Shown: positions 34,685 to 44,193, numbered from the stretch's first letter. The stretch is DNA of 52,576 nt from Betaproteobacteria bacterium (GCA_009781175.1 WQYQ01000025.1:1-52576); one strand, 5' to 3'. Numbers and translations: made by a program. The notes: generated by a model from the letters alone, not told the origin.

Positions 34685-35914
34685 ATGAGTGATGTAAAGA
34701 AAGTTGTCCTGGCCTACTCCGGTGGCCTGGACACATCGGTGATTTTGCAGTGGCTGCAAGACAACTATAAGTGCGAGATCGTGACCTATACGGCCGATCT
34801 GGGGCAGGGTGAAGAACTCGAACCGGCACGCGCCAAGGCATTGAAGTTCGGCATCAAGCCGGAAAATATTTTTATCGACGATGTGCGCGAAGAATTCGTG
34901 CGCGATTTCGTTTTCCCAATGTTCCGCGCCAATGCACTCTATGAAGGCGAATACCTGCTCGGCACCTCGATCGCGCGTCCTCTGATTGCCAAACGTCTCG
35001 TCGAAGTGGCGCAACAGACGGGCTCGGATACGATTTCGCATGGCGCGACCGGCAAAGGCAACGACCAGGTGCGTTTCGAATTGGGCGCTTATGCGCTGAT
35101 GCCGAATATCAAAGTTATCGCCCCGTGGCGTGAATGGGATCTGCTTTCGCGCGAGAAGCTCATGGCGTATGCCGAGGCCCACGGCATCGAAGTCGACATG
35201 AAGCATAAACAAGGCGGAGCCCCCTATTCGATGGACGCCAACCTGCTGCATATCAGCTACGAAGGCCGCCACCTCGAAGATCCGAAGAGCGAGGCCGAAG
35301 AGGCGATGTGGCGCTGGACGGTTGCGCCGGAAGCCGCGCCGGACCAGCCCGAGTATGTCGATCTCGAATTCGTGCACGGCGACCTGGTTGCGATCAACGG
35401 GCAGAAAATGCAGGCACATGAACTGCTCGCCAAACTCAACGAACTGGGCGGTAAGCATGGCGTCGGACGGCTCGATCTGGTCGAAAACCGTTATGTCGGC
35501 ATGAAGAGCCGCGGTTGCTACGAAACGCCCGGAGGCACGATTCTGCTTAAGGCACATCGCGGCATCGAATCGATTACGCTCGACCGTGAGGTGGCGCATC
35601 TGAAGGACGATCTGATGCCGCGCTACGCCAGCCTGGTCTACAACGGCTACTGGTGGAGCCCCGAGCGCCGGGCCTTACAGGTGCTGATCGATCACACGCA
35701 GCAGAACGTCAATGGCTGGGTGCGGGTCAAACTCTATAAAGGCGCGGTGTCCGTCGTTGCGCGCGATTCGAAAGACTCGCTGTTCGACCAGACGATCGCG
35801 ACCTTCGACGACGATGGTGGCGCGTACAATCAGGCGGATGCCGGAGGTTTCATCAAGCTCAATGCTTTGCGGATGCGTATTGCCGAAAACGCACGGCGTA
35901 AGCGCGGCGCTTGA
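34685..35914 (+). CDS. argG: Argininosuccinate synthase (ArgG)
   Basis: 409 residues. Joins citrulline and aspartate using ATP in arginine biosynthesis. Motifs: [18 protein letters not shown] (ATP pyrophosphatase loop), [26 protein letters not shown] and APWREWDL, plus [27 protein letters not shown] 34685 is the clear start ([14 protein letters not shown]); the open frame continues back through the palindromic repeat, which is not likely to be translated. A terminator follows 10 bases after the stop. Confidence 0.96.
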   Translation: MSDVKKVVLAYSGGLDTSVILQWLQDNYKCEIVTYTADLGQGEELEPARAKALKFGIKPENIFIDDVREEFVRDFVFPMFRANALYEGEYLLGTSIARPLIAKRLVEVAQQTGSDTISHGATGKGNDQVRFELGAYALMPNIKVIAPWREWDLLSREKLMAYAEAHGIEVDMKHKQGGAPYSMDANLLHISYEGRHLEDPKSEAEEAMWRWTVAPEAAPDQPEYVDLEFVHGDLVAINGQKMQAHELLAKLNELGGKHGVGRLDLVENRYVGMKSRGCYETPGGTILLKAHRGIESITLDREVAHLKDDLMPRYASLVYNGYWWSPERRALQVLIDHTQQNVNGWVRVKLYKGAVSVVARDSKDSLFDQTIATFDDDGGAYNQADAGGFIKLNALRMRIAENARRKRGA

Positions 35915-35924
35915 TTGGGATTGC

Positions 35925-35949
35925 AAGGCCGCCGGATGGGCGGCCTTTT
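35925..35949 (+). terminator. Intrinsic terminator of argG
   Basis: AAGGCCGCC, loop GGATG, GGCGGCCTT, followed by TTCGTT. It separates argG from pfkA. Confidence 0.8.
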
Positions 35950-36003
35950 CGTTCGGGCTCGCAAAGCACTTGGAACTCACTTTAATTACAACAGAGGCAG
36001 AGC

Positions 36004-36966
36004 ATGATCAAATCAGTCGGCATCCTCACGAGCGGAGGCGATTCTCCCGGTATGAATGCGGCGATTCGCGCCGTCGTCCGGGTCGGTCTGGCGAACGGGC
36101 TGGCGGTCTATGGGGTTCGCGACGGCTATTTGGGCTTGCATCAGAACCGCATCGAACGGCTGAATCGACATAGCGTCTCCGATATCATCAACCGCGGCGG
36201 TACGTTTCTCGGCTCTGCCCGCTTTCCGGCGTTCAAGGAAGAGTCGGTGCGCCGCGAGGCGATCGAAAATCTCAAGAAACATGGCATTGATGCACTCGTT
36301 GTGATCGGCGGGGACGGCTCCTACACGGGTGCGAAAAAACTGACCGAAATGGGTTATCCGTGCATCGGTTTGCCTGGAACGATCGACAACGATATTGCCG
36401 GAACCGAGTTTACGATTGGTTTTGATACCGCATTGAATGTGGTGATGGAGGCGATCGACCGCTTGCGGGATACTTCGACCTCGCATAAACGGATTTCCGT
36501 TGTCGAAGTCATGGGGCGTCATTGTGGCGATTTGGCGATGTCCTCGGCGGTCGCGGGCGGGGCCGAATTCGTCGTCGTCCCGGAGCTGGTGTTCGATAAA
36601 GTAAAGTTGCTGGCTCAGATCGAAGGAGGTATCAAGCGCGGGAAGCGTCATGCTTTGGTCGTGATCTGCGAGCATGTCACGGATGTGAATGTCCTGGCTA
36701 AAGAGATCGAGGCGCATACGGGCCTGGAAACGCGCGCGACGATTCTCGGCCATATCCAGCGCGGCGGTTCACCGACCGCGCGCGACCGCATCATGGCTTC
36801 GCAAATGGGAGCGCTTGCGGTCGAGCTTCTGCTACAGGGTTATGGCGGTCGCTGCGTGGGTTTGCTGCATAATGCTTTGGTGCATCATGATATCGCCGAG
36901 TGTATCGAATCGATGCAGCGGCCTTTCAAGCGGGATTTACTCGATCTGAGTGCCAGGCTGTTTTGA
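36004..36966 (+). CDS. pfkA: 6-phosphofructokinase, ATP-dependent (PfkA)
   Basis: 320 residues, the same length as E. coli PfkA. Phosphorylates fructose 6-phosphate in glycolysis. Motifs: [31 protein letters not shown] (GGDGS rather than the GGDD of pyrophosphate-dependent enzymes, so ATP is the likely donor), [22 protein letters not shown] (catalytic Asp), [12 protein letters not shown] and [25 protein letters not shown] lies upstream of ATG 36004. Terminators lie on both sides, so it is probably a single-gene unit. Confidence 0.95.
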   Translation: MIKSVGILTSGGDSPGMNAAIRAVVRVGLANGLAVYGVRDGYLGLHQNRIERLNRHSVSDIINRGGTFLGSARFPAFKEESVRREAIENLKKHGIDALVVIGGDGSYTGAKKLTEMGYPCIGLPGTIDNDIAGTEFTIGFDTALNVVMEAIDRLRDTSTSHKRISVVEVMGRHCGDLAMSSAVAGGAEFVVVPELVFDKVKLLAQIEGGIKRGKRHALVVICEHVTDVNVLAKEIEAHTGLETRATILGHIQRGGSPTARDRIMASQMGALAVELLLQGYGGRCVGLLHNALVHHDIAECIESMQRPFKRDLLDLSARLF

Positions 36967-36992
36967 GTTTTTTTGTAGTATCCAGCTTTGCG

Positions 36993-37025
36993 ACAAGGCC
37001 ATCCGCGGATGGTCTTGTGCTTTTC
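36993..37025 (+). terminator. Intrinsic terminator of pfkA
   Basis: ACAAGGCCATCC, GC loop, GGATGGTCTTGT with one wobble pair, followed by GCTTTT. Confidence 0.8.
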
Positions 37026-37124
37026 AGTATTCCAAATTTTCGCCGAGCCAAAAATTCATTAATATGTGAGCGGATGGTGTGCGCGTGAGCGTCGCCTGGC
37101 GTATTGAAGAGTCATGGAGCGTTC

Positions 37125-37358
37125 ATGGAAAACACTACTATTTTTGGCCTGACTGTTGCCCAGTTCGAAGACGTGTCCTTGAAGCTGCTGCTGTCCGGTT
37201 TGATCGCTTATATGTTCTTCATCATCTGGAACCTGGCGGTCGAATCGAAGGCCGGCAAATTCGGGACCGTGGTGATGTTTCTCGTGCTCGGCTTGGGGAT
37301 GTTCGGCTTCATGGCCAAAACTGTGATCGCGGAACTCCTTGGGCTGCATCTTGAATAA
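37125..37358 (+). CDS. DUF2788 family small membrane protein
   Basis: 77 residues with two hydrophobic helices (LLLSGLIAYMFFIIWNLAV and FGTVVMFLVLGLGMFGFMA) joined by a short ESKAGK loop. The pattern matches DUF2788 proteins of betaproteobacteria, whose function is unknown. ATG 37125 is preferred to upstream ATG codons at 37104 and nearby because the family begins at this point. It is followed by ppnP on the same strand. Confidence 0.8.
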   Translation: MENTTIFGLTVAQFEDVSLKLLLSGLIAYMFFIIWNLAVESKAGKFGTVVMFLVLGLGMFGFMAKTVIAELLGLHLE

Positions 37359-37384
37359 GCTCGGAGAGGGCTGCAAGCTATAAT
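37354..37384 (+). promoter_or_regulatory. Possible sigma-70 promoter of ppnP
   Basis: TATAAT at 37379-37384 is perfect; TTGAAT at 37354-37359 is the best -35, with a long 19-base spacer. The ppnP ATG is 36 bases downstream. Confidence 0.45.
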
Positions 37385-37420
37385 CAGCAGCTTTTCTTCA
37401 TTTAAGCGATGGTGTGAGCA

Positions 37421-37741
37421 ATGTCCGCAAACGAACGTTTTGATGGTGTCTCGGTTTTCAAGAAAGCAAACGTCTATTTTGACGGCAAGTGCGTGAGCCA
37501 TGCGCTTGAATTCGCGGATGGCAGCCGCAAGTCGATCGGGGTGATTTTGCCTTCGCAGCTGGTTTTCAATACCGGCGCCCCGGAGGTGATGGAGGTTCTG
37601 GACGGGCGCTGCAAAGTGACGCTTGCCGGTTCCGATAATGCGGTGGTTTATTCCGCCGGCCAGAGTTTTTCGGTTCCAGGCAATAGCAGTTTCAATATCG
37701 AAACGCTAGAGACGCTGCACTACGTTTGCCATTTCGGTTGA
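37421..37741 (+). CDS. ppnP: Pyrimidine/purine nucleoside phosphorylase (PpnP, YaiE family)
   Basis: 106 residues, small cupin fold. Motifs: [43 protein letters not shown] and [12 protein letters not shown], the typical DUF1255/YaiE pattern. PpnP phosphorolyses diverse nucleosides to base and ribose 1-phosphate. Length is slightly above E. coli (94). The TGA stop (37739-37741) directly touches the left end of a MITE at 37742. Confidence 0.92.
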   Translation: MSANERFDGVSVFKKANVYFDGKCVSHALEFADGSRKSIGVILPSQLVFNTGAPEVMEVLDGRCKVTLAGSDNAVVYSAGQSFSVPGNSSFNIETLETLHYVCHFG

Positions 37742-37883
37742 GAACCTGTTCATAATCTTACTGCGAGGCTGTGATCGGGGCTCATGCGCTGCTCGGGATC
37801 CTCATTTATGACTTATAAACTCCGGTTCCTGCGCTGCTCTTCGCCCCGCTGACAGCCTCTCGCGACAGATTCTGAACAGGTTC
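37742..37883. mobile_element. 142-bp MITE with IS5-like terminal inverted repeats, copy 1
   Basis: Ends GAACCTGTTCATAATCT and AGATTCTGAACAGGTTC are inverted repeats matching at 16 of 17 positions. The element has no transposase. A second copy, cut by the window end (52446-52576), is identical at 127 of the 131 bases visible. The ends resemble the IS5-like terminus at 102-118. It lies between the stops of the convergent ppnP and AraC genes and encodes the last 26 or so residues of the AraC protein. No target duplication is evident. Confidence 0.85.
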
Positions 37884-38924
37884 CGGGGCATCGTCCGGGG
37901 TCGATCTGCTGAAGCGATAGGCTCCGGGACAAGTTCCCGTCCATTTCTTGAATGCCCGGTGAAATGCGCTCGGCTCCGCGAAGCCGAGTTCGTTTGCGAT
38001 CTCCATAATGCTTTTGCCCGAATGGCTGAGGAGTGCGATCGCAAGATCCCGGCGCAGGTCGTCCAGAATCGCCCGATAGGATTGGCCTTCATGTTCCAGG
38101 CGGCGGCGCAAGGTTGAAGGAGAGGTTCTGAAGCGCTGGGCCAGCGTGTTGAAATCCGGCCACAACGCCGGCGGTATTTCCCGCAAGCCGCGCCGAATCT
38201 GGGCTGCATGGCTGGAGCTGTTGTTGTACTTGACGAGGAAGTTGGCCGGCGCACGGCGCAGAAATTCCTTCATCGTGCGTTCGTTCTGAATATTCGCCAG
38301 ATCCAAATATTCGGCCGCGAAACTGACCCCGGAATGTGCTTGATTGAAATAGAGCTGGGGCGAAAATGCAATCCGCCATTCGCCGCTGAAGACAGGTTCG
38401 GCACAGCGGAAATTTGCCGCCAGAAGCGGAATACGCCGTCCCACGAGCCAGCAGGCCACGCCGAGTAGCATGAGCAGGTATGTGCCGTAGGCGAAAGCGC
38501 GTTTCGGGGGCGCATCCGTGCTTTCCGGGCCGCAATCGATGAGTACGATATGCGCGACGCCATTCTTGCAAATCAGTTTTCCTTCGATGTCGTCAAATAC
38601 GATCCGCAGGAAACGCAAAGCGCGCAGCAGGGCTTGCCTGAGATTGCTCGCATGAATGACTGCATGACAGAGCAGCGTGAAACTGCCCGTTTTCATGCGC
38701 CGGCTGTCCATGCCGAAGAATTCGTCGTCGATCGTTTGCGCGATCAGATGCCACAGCTTGGCGTAAAGATTGGCCGAGATGCGCGCCTGGGACAGATTGA
38801 GCAATTCGGGCGCAATGCCTGCCTGGGTGAGCAGATATTCCTGATCGAGACCGCGGCGGCGAATGCATTCCAGGGCTTCGTGTACGAAGCTGATTGCGAT
38901 GGTGCCTCTTTCGATGTTGCTCAT
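37806..38924 (-). CDS. AraC-family transcriptional regulator with MITE-encoded C-terminus
   Basis: 372 residues from ATG 38924 (MSNIERGTIAIS). The N-terminal ligand-sensing domain is of the Arabinose_bd type, with GSFTLLCHAVIHASNLRQALLRALRFLRIV, as in OruR/ArgR-type AraC regulators. The C-terminal DNA-binding domain has RFRTSPSTLRRRLEHEGQSYR and the second helix-turn-helix IANELGFAEPSAFHRAFKKWTGTCPGAYR. After this the family should end; the extra tail PVQNLSREAVSGAKSSAG to the stop comes from the MITE. It is divergent from the dehydrogenase operon at 39082 and probably regulates it, perhaps through the palindrome at 38945-38965. Confidence 0.85.
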   Translation of the reverse strand: MSNIERGTIAISFVHEALECIRRRGLDQEYLLTQAGIAPELLNLSQARISANLYAKLWHLIAQTIDDEFFGMDSRRMKTGSFTLLCHAVIHASNLRQALLRALRFLRIVFDDIEGKLICKNGVAHIVLIDCGPESTDAPPKRAFAYGTYLLMLLGVACWLVGRRIPLLAANFRCAEPVFSGEWRIAFSPQLYFNQAHSGVSFAAEYLDLANIQNERTMKEFLRRAPANFLVKYNNSSSHAAQIRRGLREIPPALWPDFNTLAQRFRTSPSTLRRRLEHEGQSYRAILDDLRRDLAIALLSHSGKSIMEIANELGFAEPSAFHRAFKKWTGTCPGAYRFSRSTPDDAPEPVQNLSREAVSGAKSSAGTGVYKS

Positions 38925-38944
38925 ATCGATCTCGGGACAGCGGC

Positions 38945-38965
38945 GAGTGGTAAATCCTACCACTC
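38945..38965. promoter_or_regulatory. Perfect palindrome in the AraC/dehydrogenase divergent region
   Basis: GAGTGGTA-AATCC-TACCACTC is an 8+5+8 perfect inverted repeat 21 bases upstream of the AraC-family ATG and 117 bases before the dehydrogenase ATG. Position suggests an operator, although AraC proteins more often bind direct repeats. Confidence 0.5.
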
Positions 38966-39081
38966 ACTTTGAGCGATTCCGGCCTGGAACACGACGCATC
39001 CGTTCTATAGACTCTTCAAGTTAACCGCACTGTGCGTCGCCCGGTGCGCGATGTTTGATGATACTGAGGAGAGAGCGAAAC

Positions 39082-39846
39082 ATGCAGATCAAGGATTCCG
39101 TATTCGTCATTACCGGAGGGGGCTCGGGATTGGGTGCCGGGACCGCGCGGATGATCGTCGCGCGTGGCGGCAAGGTCGTCCTGGCGGACGTGAACCAGGA
39201 TGCGGGGCAAGCGGTCGCGGCAGAGCTGGGCGCCAGTGCGCGCTTCGTCGCAACCGATGTCACGCAAGAAGCCAGCGCAAAAGCGGCTTTCGCCGCGGCG
39301 CTTGAGATGGGTACGTTGCGCGGCCTGGTCAACTGTGCCGGCATTGCGCCGGCCGAGAAGGTTGTTGGCCGGGAAGGGGCGCACAAACTCGAATCTTTCG
39401 CCCGGACCATCAATATCAATTTAATCGGCAGTTTCAACATGATTCGTCTGGCGGCCGAAATCATGAGCGCTTCCGCGCCAACTGCCGACGGCGAGCGTGG
39501 CGTGATCGTCAGTACCGCCTCGGTTGCCGCCTACGATGGGCAAATCGCTCAGGCTGGGTATGCCGCGTCCAAAGGCGGTATCGTGGCGATGACCTTGCCT
39601 ATCGCGCGTGAATTGTGCCGCTTTGGCATCCGGGTCATGACGATTGCGCCCGGCATCATGGAAACGCCGATGCTGCTCGGAATGCCCGCGGAAGTTCAAG
39701 AAGCGCTCGGGAAAATGGTTCCTTTCCCCAGCCGTATGGGTAAGCCGGCGGAATATGCCGCCTTGGTCGAGCACATCATTTCCAATCAATACTTGAACGG
39801 CGAAGTGATCCGTCTGGATGGCGCGATCCGGATGGCCGCAAAGTAA
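39082..39846 (+). CDS. Short-chain dehydrogenase, 3-hydroxyacyl-CoA dehydrogenase type II-like
   Basis: 254 residues. NAD-binding [34 protein letters not shown], catalytic Ser in [14 protein letters not shown], and Tyr/Lys in YAASKGG. C-terminal [37 protein letters not shown] matches HSD17B10-type 3-hydroxyacyl-CoA dehydrogenases, which oxidise short or 2-methyl-branched 3-hydroxyacyl-CoAs. Start ATG 39082 has GAGGAGAGA upstream. First gene of a three-gene operon with an acyl-CoA dehydrogenase and a CoA-transferase, divergent from an AraC regulator. Together they suggest breakdown of a short acid, substrate unknown. Confidence 0.85.
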   Translation: MQIKDSVFVITGGGSGLGAGTARMIVARGGKVVLADVNQDAGQAVAAELGASARFVATDVTQEASAKAAFAAALEMGTLRGLVNCAGIAPAEKVVGREGAHKLESFARTININLIGSFNMIRLAAEIMSASAPTADGERGVIVSTASVAAYDGQIAQAGYAASKGGIVAMTLPIARELCRFGIRVMTIAPGIMETPMLLGMPAEVQEALGKMVPFPSRMGKPAEYAALVEHIISNQYLNGEVIRLDGAIRMAAK

Positions 39847-39953
39847 TTTTGGCGAGCTGCCTAAAGACCAAGCGCAGGTATTTTTATACAACCCGCTGTC
39901 GCGACAAAGTATTTGCGGCGATGGCGGTTGAGATGTTTTGAGGAGGAGTGGGA

Positions 39954-41087
39954 ATGATTCTGACCCAAGAGCAGGAAATGATTCGGGACTCGATGCGGGC
40001 TTTCGCCCAGGAACGTCTGGCTCCGTTCGCGACGGAGTGGGACCGCAAGCATACCTTCCCGGCGGAGGCGCTCAAGGAACTTGGCGCGCTCGGGGCGCTC
40101 GGAATGGTGGTGCCGGAACAATGGGGCGGAGCCGGCATGGATTACATGAGCCTCGTCCTGACGCTTGAGGAAATCGCCGCGGGCGATGGCGCAACCTCCA
40201 CGATCGTGAGTGTTCAGAATTCCCTGCCTTGCGGCATCACACTTAAATATGGCTCCGAGGCGCAGAAGGAGGAATGGCTCAAACCTTTGGCGCGTGGTGA
40301 GAAGCTTGGCTGCTTCTGCCTGACCGAACCGCATGTCGGTTCAGATGCCTCCGCATTGCGCATGAGAGCGGAGCGGGATGGTGACCACTGGGTACTCAAC
40401 GGCGTCAAGCAATTCATAACAACGGGCAAGCACGCCGATGTCGCCGTCGTATTCGCAGTGACGGACAAGAATGCCGGCAAGAAGGGAATCTCCTGCTTTC
40501 TGGTGCCGACGGCAACGCCGGGCTATATCGTGGCGCGTATCGAAGAAAAAATGGGGCAGAACGCTTCCGATACGGCGCAGATCATTTTCGAAAACTGTCG
40601 CGTGCCGGCAAGCGCGATGATGGGCAAGGAGGGCGAGGGTTACAAGATTGCGCTTTCCAACCTGGAGGCCGGCCGTATCGGCATCGCCGCGCAAGCTGTG
40701 GGCATGGCGCGCGCGGCATTCGAGGCGGCGGTGAAATACGCCAAGGAACGCGAAGCTTTCGGCAAGCCGATCATCGAGCATCAAGCAGTCAGTTTCCGTT
40801 TGGCCGATATGGCCACGCAGCTCGATGCCGCCCGGCTGATGGTATGGCGTGCCGCGCAACTCAAGGATGCGGGCCGATCCTGTTTGACGGAAGCCTCAAT
40901 GGCTAAGATGTTTGCTTCGGAAATAGCGGAGAAAGTTTGTTCAGACGCAATTCAGATTCATGGCGGTTATGGTTATGTAAGCGACTTTCCGGTCGAACGC
41001 ATTTACCGCGACGTGCGGGTGTGTCAGATCTATGAAGGTGCGAACGACATACAACGCCTTGTTATCGGGCGTGCGATCGCTGGTTAA
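39954..41087 (+). CDS. Acyl-CoA dehydrogenase, short/branched-chain type
   Basis: 377 residues, FAD-dependent. Motifs: CFCLTEPHVGSDASAL (first signature), GVKQFITTGKHADVAVVF, MGQNASDTAQIIFENCRVPA, REAFGKPIIEHQAVSFRLADM, and QIHGGYGYVSDFPVERIYRDVRVCQIYEGANDIQRLVIGR. The Glu in YEGAND is the catalytic base position of short-chain family members. It forms the 2,3-double bond of an acyl-CoA; substrate length cannot be given from sequence. ATG 39954 has GAGGAGGAG upstream. No enoyl-CoA hydratase or thiolase gene is in this operon. Confidence 0.9.
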   Translation: MILTQEQEMIRDSMRAFAQERLAPFATEWDRKHTFPAEALKELGALGALGMVVPEQWGGAGMDYMSLVLTLEEIAAGDGATSTIVSVQNSLPCGITLKYGSEAQKEEWLKPLARGEKLGCFCLTEPHVGSDASALRMRAERDGDHWVLNGVKQFITTGKHADVAVVFAVTDKNAGKKGISCFLVPTATPGYIVARIEEKMGQNASDTAQIIFENCRVPASAMMGKEGEGYKIALSNLEAGRIGIAAQAVGMARAAFEAAVKYAKEREAFGKPIIEHQAVSFRLADMATQLDAARLMVWRAAQLKDAGRSCLTEASMAKMFASEIAEKVCSDAIQIHGGYGYVSDFPVERIYRDVRVCQIYEGANDIQRLVIGRAIAG

Positions 41088-41131
41088 GCAAGTCTTTCAT
41101 GCAAACAGTTTGAGCCGTTGGAGAGCAGCCT

Positions 41132-42427
41132 ATGTCCTTTGAGTCTGTGTATCAACAAAAGCGTATGAGCGCGGCGGATGCCGTCCGTCAGGTCAGGAAT
41201 GGCGACATGATTGTCGTGCCGACCGGAGCCGGCGAGCCGCCGACCTTATTGACGGCTTTATCGGAACAGCGGCGCGATTTCCGCGATGTCAAGGTGGCGC
41301 AGATTCTGCCGCTGCGGAAATTCGCTTACTTCGATCCGGAAACCGTTGAAAACGTGCGCCATGTGGCCTATTTCTTCGGCGGTCCTTCGCGTCCGGGCGG
41401 TCAGGCAGGCTGGGTCGATTACATCCCTGCTTATTTTTCCGAGTTGCCGGAGTTACTGGACCGTGACTTGCTTCCTGCCGATGTAGTCTTCAGTCTGGCT
41501 TCGCCGATGGACGCGCATGGCTATTTTTCGCTGAGCCTGGGCACCGATTACACGATGGCGGCGGTGCGCAAGGCTCGTGCGATCGTTTTGGAAGTTAACC
41601 CGAATGTGCCGTTCGCCTACGGCAATTGTCATGTCCACATTTCGCAGGTCAGCGCGCTGGTGGAAAGTGAAGAGCCGGTGATCGAAGTCGGTTTGCCGAA
41701 AATCGGTCCGGTTCAGCAGGCGATTGGCAAATATGTGGCCGATATGATTTTTGACGGGGATACGCTCCAGATCGGTTATGGCGGTATTCCCGATGCCGTG
41801 GTGATGCAGCTGACCGAGAAGCGCGACCTGGGCATCCATACGGAAATGATTGGCGATGGGATCATGACCCTGGTCGAAGCTGGCGCTGTGACCAACCGCA
41901 AGAAAACTTATCTGCCCGGAAAAATGTGCGCCACCTTCGCTTTGGGGTCGAAGAAACTGTACCGCTTCATGGATCGGAATCCAGCACTGGAAATGCACCC
42001 GGTCGATTTCACCAACGATCCGCATCTGGTTGGCCAGAACGATAACCTGGTTTCGATCAACGCCACGATGCAGGTCGATCTCGTTGGGCAGTGCGGTTCC
42101 GAAAGCCTGGGTTATTCCCCCTATTCAGGCACGGGAGGCCAGTCCGATTTTGTGCGCTCGGCAAACCGTTCCAAAGGTGGGCGCGCTTTCATCGTTCTAC
42201 CGTCGACCGCAAAAGAGAACAGCATTTCCCGTATCGTGCCGACCTTAACGCCGGGTACGCATGTGACCACGAGCAAGAACGACATTAACTATGTGGTAAC
42301 CGAATACGGTGTCGCGCAGTTGCGTGGCAAAACCGCGAAGCAGCGGGCCGAGGCATTGATCGGTATTGCCCACCCCGACTTCCGCGGTGAATTGCGCGAG
42401 GCCGCGAAGAAGATGAATCTTCTTTAA
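41132..42427 (+). CDS. Acetyl-CoA hydrolase/4-hydroxybutyrate-type CoA-transferase
   Basis: 431 residues, class I CoA-transferase of the Cat1/AbfT group. Motifs: NGDMIVVPTGAGEPPTLLTAL, PMDAHGYFSLSLGTDYT, LQIGYGGIPDAVVMQL, HTEMIGDGIMTLVEAGAVTN and GSESLGYSPYSGTGGQSDFVRSA, ending HVTTSKNDINYVVTEYGVAQLRGKT. It probably activates the substrate acid by moving CoA from acetyl-CoA or another donor. It follows the acyl-CoA dehydrogenase by 44 bases with GGAGAG before ATG 41132. A hairpin ends the operon. Confidence 0.88.
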   Translation: MSFESVYQQKRMSAADAVRQVRNGDMIVVPTGAGEPPTLLTALSEQRRDFRDVKVAQILPLRKFAYFDPETVENVRHVAYFFGGPSRPGGQAGWVDYIPAYFSELPELLDRDLLPADVVFSLASPMDAHGYFSLSLGTDYTMAAVRKARAIVLEVNPNVPFAYGNCHVHISQVSALVESEEPVIEVGLPKIGPVQQAIGKYVADMIFDGDTLQIGYGGIPDAVVMQLTEKRDLGIHTEMIGDGIMTLVEAGAVTNRKKTYLPGKMCATFALGSKKLYRFMDRNPALEMHPVDFTNDPHLVGQNDNLVSINATMQVDLVGQCGSESLGYSPYSGTGGQSDFVRSANRSKGGRAFIVLPSTAKENSISRIVPTLTPGTHVTTSKNDINYVVTEYGVAQLRGKTAKQRAEALIGIAHPDFRGELREAAKKMNLL

Positions 42428-42439
42428 GCTGTTATAGAA

Positions 42440-42468
42440 CTTCATCCGAGCGTTTGGCTCGGATGAAG
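42440..42468 (+). terminator. Hairpin after the CoA-transferase gene
   Basis: CTTCATCCGAGC and its complement GCTCGGATGAAG form a perfect 12-bp stem around a 5-base loop, 12 bases after the stop. There is no T-tract, so it may be a factor-dependent or weak terminator. Confidence 0.55.
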
Positions 42469-42487
42469 CTCACAGGTTCAGACATTG

Positions 42488-42608
42488 ACCACGGGTTGAG
42501 CGCAAGCCCCGCCATTCATGGCGGGGCCAAGCGAGACGAGCGTTATTGGCGCCAAAGGCGCCTCCAATTGTGGCGAGGAAGCCCCAGCTTTTAGTTGGGG
42601 TGACTCAC
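42488..42608 (+). repeat. Full copy of the 122-bp palindromic repeat, overlapping the murB 3' end
   Basis: ACCACGGGTTGAGCGCAAG leads into hairpins GCCCCGCCATTCATGGCGGGGC, GGCGCCAAAGGCGCC and CCCCAGCTTTTAGTTGGGG and the end TGACTCAC. The last 18 bases are also the final five codons and stop of murB on the other strand. Confidence 0.88.
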
Positions 42609-43628
42609 AGTAATCGGCTCCTGCTCCAGCAGGACGCCGAATTTTCTCTCCACATCGGCGCGGATCATTTCCGCGAGCGCCAGGATTTCGGCGCCGCTGG
42701 CCCCGCCGAGATTGACCAGTACAAGCGCCTGGCGCGCATGCACGGCCGCGTGTCCCCGCACATGACCTTTCCAGCCCGCCTGGTCGATCAGCCAGGCCGC
42801 CGCGAGCTTCACACGATGATCCGCCTGCGGATAAGTGACGATGTTCGGAAAGTCCCTGCGCAGCTTTTCGGCCTGCTCCGCGGAGACGACCGGATTCTTG
42901 AAGAAACTGCCGACATTCCCAAGCTCAGTGGGGTTGGGCAGCTTGCGTTGCCGAACGTGTACGACCGCATCGAAGATCGCTTGCGGTGTCGGCGTGGCAA
43001 TACCTTGTGCGCCAAGTTCTTCCGCGATATCGCGGTAATTCGCGCGCGCTTCCCAGCGTTTGGGGAGGGCGAGTGTGACCGATACGACGACGAGTCCAGC
43101 GTCGTCCGGGTGCTTGAAAACACTGTCGCGGTAGCCGAAACGGCAGGCGTCCCGATCCAAGCTCAGCAATTCTCCGCTGCGTGGATCGAAGGCTTCGAGA
43201 CTGTGAAAACGCTCGCTCAACTCCAGACCATAGGCGCCGATGTTCTGGATCGGCGCCGCGCCGACGCTGCCTGGGATCAGCGCGAGGTTTTCCAGGCCAG
43301 GCCAGCCTTGCGCCAAGGTCCAGGCGACGGTGTCGCGCCAGATTTCGCCGGCTGCGACGCGAATCAAATGCGCAGCGGGGGTTTCGCCGATTTTTTCCCG
43401 TCCGCGCAAGTCCAATTTGATGACGAGGCCGGGGTAATCGCGCGCAAAAATCAGATTGCTGCCGCCGCCGAGAATAAGCGTCGGCAATCGATGTGTTCGA
43501 GCGTAGGCGAAGGCTTCACGCAGGGCATCGAGCGACCGCGGCATGCCAAACCATGCGGCGCGGGCGGGAACGCCCAGAGTCGTCAGCGGAGCAAGATCGA
43601 CAGCGGGGGATAACTGGAATTCGGCCAT
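42591..43628 (-). CDS. murB: UDP-N-acetylenolpyruvoylglucosamine reductase (MurB)
   Basis: 345 residues, type I MurB. Reduces UDP-GlcNAc-enolpyruvate to UDP-MurNAc in peptidoglycan synthesis, with FAD and NADPH. Motifs: ILGGGSNLIFARDYPGLVIKLDLRG, LALIPGSVGAAPIQNIGAYGLELSE (catalytic and FAD-binding), FGYRDSVFK (conserved Tyr), GNVGSFFKNPVV (catalytic Ser) and QAGWKG. The natural end is close to EPITV; the last residues SHPN and the stop TAA come from a palindromic repeat. ATG 43628 is divergent from yajQ. Confidence 0.95.
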   Translation of the reverse strand: MAEFQLSPAVDLAPLTTLGVPARAAWFGMPRSLDALREAFAYARTHRLPTLILGGGSNLIFARDYPGLVIKLDLRGREKIGETPAAHLIRVAAGEIWRDTVAWTLAQGWPGLENLALIPGSVGAAPIQNIGAYGLELSERFHSLEAFDPRSGELLSLDRDACRFGYRDSVFKHPDDAGLVVVSVTLALPKRWEARANYRDIAEELGAQGIATPTPQAIFDAVVHVRQRKLPNPTELGNVGSFFKNPVVSAEQAEKLRRDFPNIVTYPQADHRVKLAAAWLIDQAGWKGHVRGHAAVHARQALVLVNLGGASGAEILALAEMIRADVERKFGVLLEQEPITVSHPN

Positions 43629-43707
43629 GAACCTCGATCCGAAAACTTCGGATTATAGAGGCCGGTTTTTTTATAATCGAAAACTTTGAGCCAAGGAGTG
43701 TCTGGGT

Positions 43708-44193
43708 ATGCCTTCTTTTGACGTAGTGAACGAAGTCAATTTCGTCGAAGTGCGCAATGCGGTCGATCAGGCCAACAAAGAAGTCGGGCAGCGCTTCGAT
43801 TTCAAGGGTTCGGATGCACGCGTGGAGTTGAATGACAAAGCGCTCACGGTTTTTGCCGATACCGATTTCCAACTCGATCAGGTGTGGGACATCCTGACGG
43901 GGAAATTTGCGAAACGCAGTGTCGACGTCCGTTGCATGGAACCGGGTGAGGTCGAAAAAATCAGCGGCAATAAGGTTAAGCGCAATGTTGCCGTTAAAGC
44001 GGGTATAGAGTCGGAACTCGCAAAAAAGATCGTGCGCCTGATCAAGGACAGCAAACTCAAGGTGCAGGCGAGCATTCAGGGCGATACGGTGCGTGTGACC
44101 GGCGCCAAGCGCGATACGCTGCAAGAGGCGATTGCCCTGTTGCGCAAATCGATTACCGATTTTCCCTTGCAGTTTCAGAATTTCCGCGATTGA
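43708..44193 (+). CDS. yajQ: YajQ-family nucleotide (cyclic-di-GMP) binding protein
   Basis: 161 residues. [26 protein letters not shown] followed by [43 protein letters not shown] and [19 protein letters not shown] is the strongly conserved UPF0234/YajQ pattern. In Xanthomonas and Pseudomonas, YajQ homologues bind cyclic di-GMP and affect transcription. AAGGAG lies before ATG 43708. The EAL phosphodiesterase at 21546 would act on the same messenger, though the two genes are far apart. A yjfB-like gene follows after 21 bases. Confidence 0.92.
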   Translation: MPSFDVVNEVNFVEVRNAVDQANKEVGQRFDFKGSDARVELNDKALTVFADTDFQLDQVWDILTGKFAKRSVDVRCMEPGEVEKISGNKVKRNVAVKAGIESELAKKIVRLIKDSKLKVQASIQGDTVRVTGAKRDTLQEAIALLRKSITDFPLQFQNFRD

